The notes under the pieces: generated by a model
Told to the model about the DNA's origin: nothing
Seen by the model: only the letters and a program-made list of their open reading frames with translations
Database searches by the model: none
Part shown: piece by piece, positions 6,354-8,687 of the stretch
How the letters are laid out: each line of letters begins with the position of its first letter
Numbering within the stretch: the stretch's first letter is position 1
Assembly (NCBI GenBank): GCA_937925775.1
Contig: CALAMM010000130.1
Coordinates: 1 to 8,687, forward strand
DNA length: 8,687 nucleotides
Direction: 5' to 3'
From: an uncultured Fimbriimonadales bacterium
GTDB lineage: Bacteria; Armatimonadota; Fimbriimonadia; Fimbriimonadales; GBS-DC
Translations under genes and position numbers: made by a program

Positions 6354-6361
6354 GGTATAAT
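6354..6361 (+). promoter_or_regulatory. eno promoter -10 element
   Basis: GGTATAAT at 6354-6361 contains a perfect TATAAT (6356-6361) ending 21 bases before the eno ATG. No recognisable -35 lies at the expected spacing. The predicted leader is about 15 nt and is almost filled by the Shine-Dalgarno AGGAG (6371-6375). Confidence 0.55.
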
Positions 6362-6382
6362 TCGCCCCGCAGGAGCGAAACG

Positions 6383-7672
6383 ATGGCAGCTATCGACCAA
6401 ATCCGGGCGCGGATGATTCTCGACTCGCGGGGCAACCCGACAGTAGAGGTGGATGTCTACTTAGAAGATGGCTCGTTTGGGCGCGCGGCGGTTCCCTCCG
6501 GCGCGTCTACAGGGGCGCACGAAGCCTTAGAACTGCGCGACGAAGACCCCGAATATTACTTGGGCAAAGGTGTGCAACGCGCTATTGAGAACATTCACGA
6601 GCGCATCGCGCCTGAGTTGGAAGGCATGGATGCGTTGGAGCAACGCGCCATCGACGAGACGCTACTCTCGCTCGACGGCACGGAGAACAAGTCCGAGCTC
6701 GGTGCGAACGCGATTCTGGGGGTCTCGATGGCGGTTGCCTGCGCCGCTGCCGAGTCGTGCGGGCTACCGTTGTACCGTTATCTTGGCGGTGTGAATGCGC
6801 ATGTGTTGCCCGTGCCTTTGATGAATGTGCTCAACGGGGGCAAGCACGCGGAGGGCGGGGCAGATTTCCAGGAATTTATGATTGTGCCGCTCGGCGCGAG
6901 CAGCTTTTCAGAAGCCCTGCGGTGGGGGGTGGAGGTGTATCATCACCTGAAAAAGGTGGTGCAGGAGGAGGGTCACGGCACAGGCGTCGGCGACGAGGGC
7001 GGTTTCGCGCCGCCTGTCACCAGCGTGCGCTGCGCGTTGAACTTTCTGATGCGCGCCATCGAACGCGCAGGCTACCAGCCAGGCGATCAAGTCGCCCTCG
7101 CCCTCGATGTCGCCGCCAGCGAATTCCACAAGGCAGGCTATTATATCCTCCGCGCCGAGGAGCGCACCCTCAGCAACGAGCAGATGGTCGCCTTCTACGA
7201 AGAACTCGTGCGCGACTACCCCATCGTCTCCATCGAGGACGGGCTGGCAGAGGACGATTGGCAAGGCTGGCAGATGCTCACCCAAGCTCTTGGCACGCGC
7301 GTGCAGCTCGTGGGCGACGACCTGTTCGTGACCAACCCCAACCGCCTGACGCAGGGCATCCAGCAAGGCTGCGGCAATAGCATCCTCATCAAACTCAACC
7401 AGATCGGCACGCTGACCGAGACACTGGATACCATCCTGCTGGCGCACCGCAACGGCTACAGCGCGATTATCTCGCATCGCTCAGGCGAAACGGAGGACAC
7501 CTTCATCGCAGACCTCACCGTGGCGACCAATGTAGGGCAAATCAAGACGGGCGCACCCGCCCGCGGGGAACGCACCGCCAAATACAATCGCCTGCTGCGC
7601 ATTGAAGAAGAGCTCGACGCAAGCGCAGTATATGCGGGCAAAATGGCGTTCGCGCTGTACGGGGAGTGGTGA
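6383..7672 (+). CDS. eno: enolase (phosphopyruvate hydratase)
   Basis: Enolase converts 2-phosphoglycerate to phosphoenolpyruvate in the cytoplasm and may also sit in the RNA degradosome. The 429-residue product has full family length. Active-site elements are all present: the mobile loop SGASTG (39-44), His155 in NGGKHAEGG, Glu164 in DFQEFM, Glu205 in VGDEGG, metal ligands Asp242 (ALDVAASEF), Glu285 (SIEDGL) and Asp312 (LVGDDLF), Lys337 (LIKLNQIGT), His365-Arg366-Ser367 in ISHRSGETED, and Lys388 in GQIKTG. The family's usual HADN reads HAEG here, and the late loop is GAPARGERTAKYN instead of the GSxSRTDR form of enteric bacteria; both look like lineage variation. The ATG at 6383 follows AGGAG at 6371-6375 with a 7-base spacing. 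pyk follows after 33 bases, so the two glycolytic genes are likely co-transcribed. Confidence 0.98.
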   Translation: MAAIDQIRARMILDSRGNPTVEVDVYLEDGSFGRAAVPSGASTGAHEALELRDEDPEYYLGKGVQRAIENIHERIAPELEGMDALEQRAIDETLLSLDGTENKSELGANAILGVSMAVACAAAESCGLPLYRYLGGVNAHVLPVPLMNVLNGGKHAEGGADFQEFMIVPLGASSFSEALRWGVEVYHHLKKVVQEEGHGTGVGDEGGFAPPVTSVRCALNFLMRAIERAGYQPGDQVALALDVAASEFHKAGYYILRAEERTLSNEQMVAFYEELVRDYPIVSIEDGLAEDDWQGWQMLTQALGTRVQLVGDDLFVTNPNRLTQGIQQGCGNSILIKLNQIGTLTETLDTILLAHRNGYSAIISHRSGETEDTFIADLTVATNVGQIKTGAPARGERTAKYNRLLRIEEELDASAVYAGKMAFALYGEW

Positions 7673-7705
7673 GCGGGAACCCTCAATAGGAGATGGAGCG
7701 AGCCG

Positions 7706-8687
7706 ATGCGACGCACCAAAATCATCGCAACTTTAGGGCCTGCGATTGACACGCAAGAGAAACTCCACCAACTGGTGGAGGCGGGCGCGAACCTCTTCCG
7801 CATCAATGCGGCGCATGGCGATTGGGATACCCGACGCCAGTGGCTGGAATGGATCCGCAACGCCGAGCAGATTTACAAAATCCCGCTCGGCGTTTTGTTA
7901 GACTTGGCAGGTCCGAAAGTCCGTATTGGCGCCCTGCGTGCGCCGATGACGCTGCGACCGCACGAGCGCGTCGAGTTCTGTTTGAGCGAGCAGCAGACCG
8001 ACACCGCGATTCCCTTACCCGTGGCGGAAGTGTTCCGCGCGGCGCGCGTGGGCGACCGCCTGCTGTTGGACGACGGCGCAATTGAACTGCAAATCACGCG
8101 CGTGGAAACCGAACGGCTGGAGGCGACCGTGCTGGAAGGCGGCGAGCTGCGCTCGCAAAAGGGGGTGACCTTGCCCCACCGCACTCTTGCCCTGCCTTCG
8201 ATGACCCCCAAAGACCGCGAAGACCTGCTGGAAGGCATTCGCGCAGGAGTGGACTGGATTGCGCTCTCGTTCGTGCGCTCCGTAACGGATGTGATGAACC
8301 TCCAAGCGTTGATTCGGGAACACGGCGCGAACATCCCCGTTATCGCGAAAATCGAGCAGCCCGCTGCGCTCGACGACTTGGAATCCATCGTGGAGGTCGC
8401 CGACGGCGTGATGGTCGCGCGGGGCGACTTGGGCGTACAGGTCGATCTGGCGGAAGTGCCCATCCTGCAAAAACAGATTATCCACCTGTGCAATCAGCAT
8501 GCCAAGCCCGTGATTACCGCCACGCAGATGCTGGAGAGCATGATTCATGAGGGGCGTCCCACCCGCGCGGAGGCGACCGATGTGGCGAACGCGGTGTTGG
8601 ACGGCACAGACGCGCTCATGCTTTCAGGTGAGACTGCGGTGGGGGCGTTCCCCACGCAGGCAGTGCGCTGGATGTCTCGAATCGCCG
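7706..8687 (+). CDS. pyk: pyruvate kinase (3' end beyond the window)
   Basis: Pyruvate kinase transfers phosphate from phosphoenolpyruvate to ADP, giving pyruvate and ATP. 327 residues are present, covering the (beta/alpha)8 barrel A domain with the inserted B domain (about 72-168); the C-terminal allosteric domain lies past the edge. Visible hallmarks are TKIIATLGPA (4-13), RINAAHGD (32-39), Lys215 in VIAKIEQP, MVARGDLGV with Asp241, ATQMLESMI with Thr273 and PTRAEATDVANAVLDGTDALM (from 285). The nucleotide/cation site reads LDLAGPKVRIG, with Leu67, Ala68 and Lys71 where K+-dependent enzymes have Thr, Lys and Glu. Lys at that place marks the K+-independent branch. Ala36 also replaces the serine that helps bind K+ in the usual NFSHG. 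The ATG at 7706 follows GGAG at 7695-7698; a second AGGAG lies at 7688-7692. Confidence 0.95.
   Translation, partial: MRRTKIIATLGPAIDTQEKLHQLVEAGANLFRINAAHGDWDTRRQWLEWIRNAEQIYKIPLGVLLDLAGPKVRIGALRAPMTLRPHERVEFCLSEQQTDTAIPLPVAEVFRAARVGDRLLLDDGAIELQITRVETERLEATVLEGGELRSQKGVTLPHRTLALPSMTPKDREDLLEGIRAGVDWIALSFVRSVTDVMNLQALIREHGANIPVIAKIEQPAALDDLESIVEVADGVMVARGDLGVQVDLAEVPILQKQIIHLCNQHAKPVITATQMLESMIHEGRPTRAEATDVANAVLDGTDALMLSGETAVGAFPTQAVRWMSRIA

Larger units (their letters stand above)
5974..6382. other. 409-base intergenic region between the LTXXQ-like gene and eno
   Basis: Apart from the stem-loop near its left end, the methyltransferase remnant in the middle and the eno promoter at its right end, I see no gene here. 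A stretch at about 6269-6313 (minus strand) reads LLNDGKVYFIGDGAV before a TAG at 6268-6266. This could be another piece of the same decayed gene in a shifted frame, but I do not recognise it. Confidence 0.5.

Noticed and set aside
6908..7477. A 189-codon open frame on the minus strand inside eno.
   Set aside because: Enolase is complete and conserved across this stretch, so the opposite frame is a shadow.
7693..7705. An ATG at 7693 as an alternative pyk start.
   Set aside because: It is not in frame with the conserved TKIIATLGPA reading; the ATG at 7706 is.
1..8687. Search by eye for CRISPR arrays, tRNA or rRNA genes, insertion sequences and attachment sites.
   Set aside because: No regularly spaced repeats, cloverleaf with conserved T-loop, transposase gene or terminal inverted repeats were seen. 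The methyltransferase fragment is the only hint of mobile DNA.

Overview
The window is an ordinary-looking chromosomal stretch of a moderately GC-rich bacterium. It holds six recognisable protein genes (one cut by the right edge), one decayed gene fragment and short regulatory gaps. The taxonomic guess is weak. The EF-P carries a Thermus-like arginine loop tip, and the mix of genes (GH130 enzyme, TgpA-type transglutaminase, Spy-like helical protein, enolase next to pyruvate kinase) would suit a thermophilic Armatimonadota, Chloroflexota or Deinococcota-like lineage. Nothing in the window settles this. No CRISPR array, tRNA, rRNA, insertion sequence or defence island was seen.

Layout. 1-228 is a non-coding leader or intergenic stretch with unusually dense secondary structure, including a 19-nt-arm hairpin at 92-138, followed by a putative promoter. 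229-798 (+) is efp. 799-910 is a convergent gap. A tight minus-strand operon then runs right to left: a transglutaminase-like membrane protein (5185-3104), holA (3114-1993, overlapping it by 11 nt) and a GH130 glycoside phosphorylase-like gene (1987-911, five bases after holA, with its Shine-Dalgarno inside the end of holA). 5186-5298 is a divergent promoter region. 5299-5973 (+) encodes a secreted, internally duplicated LTXXQ/Spy-like helical protein. 5974-6382 is a long gap with one hairpin, an eroded DNA methyltransferase fragment on the minus strand and the eno promoter. 6383-7672 (+) is eno, and 33 bases later pyk starts at 7706 and runs off the window.

How the genes work together. eno and pyk encode consecutive lower-glycolysis steps (2-phosphoglycerate to phosphoenolpyruvate to pyruvate) and look co-transcribed. 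efp supports translation of polyproline stretches. The minus-strand operon joins an envelope protein, the clamp-loader subunit delta and a sugar phosphorylase, with no obvious shared pathway.

The points most worth a second look are: a shared GGTA(N)A(A/C)T motif just upstream of all four transcription-unit starts; the hairpin cluster ahead of efp; substitutions in the pyruvate kinase cation and nucleotide site that predict potassium independence; the methyltransferase relic; and the exact 79-residue duplication in the secreted protein. I found no convincing new multi-gene system.
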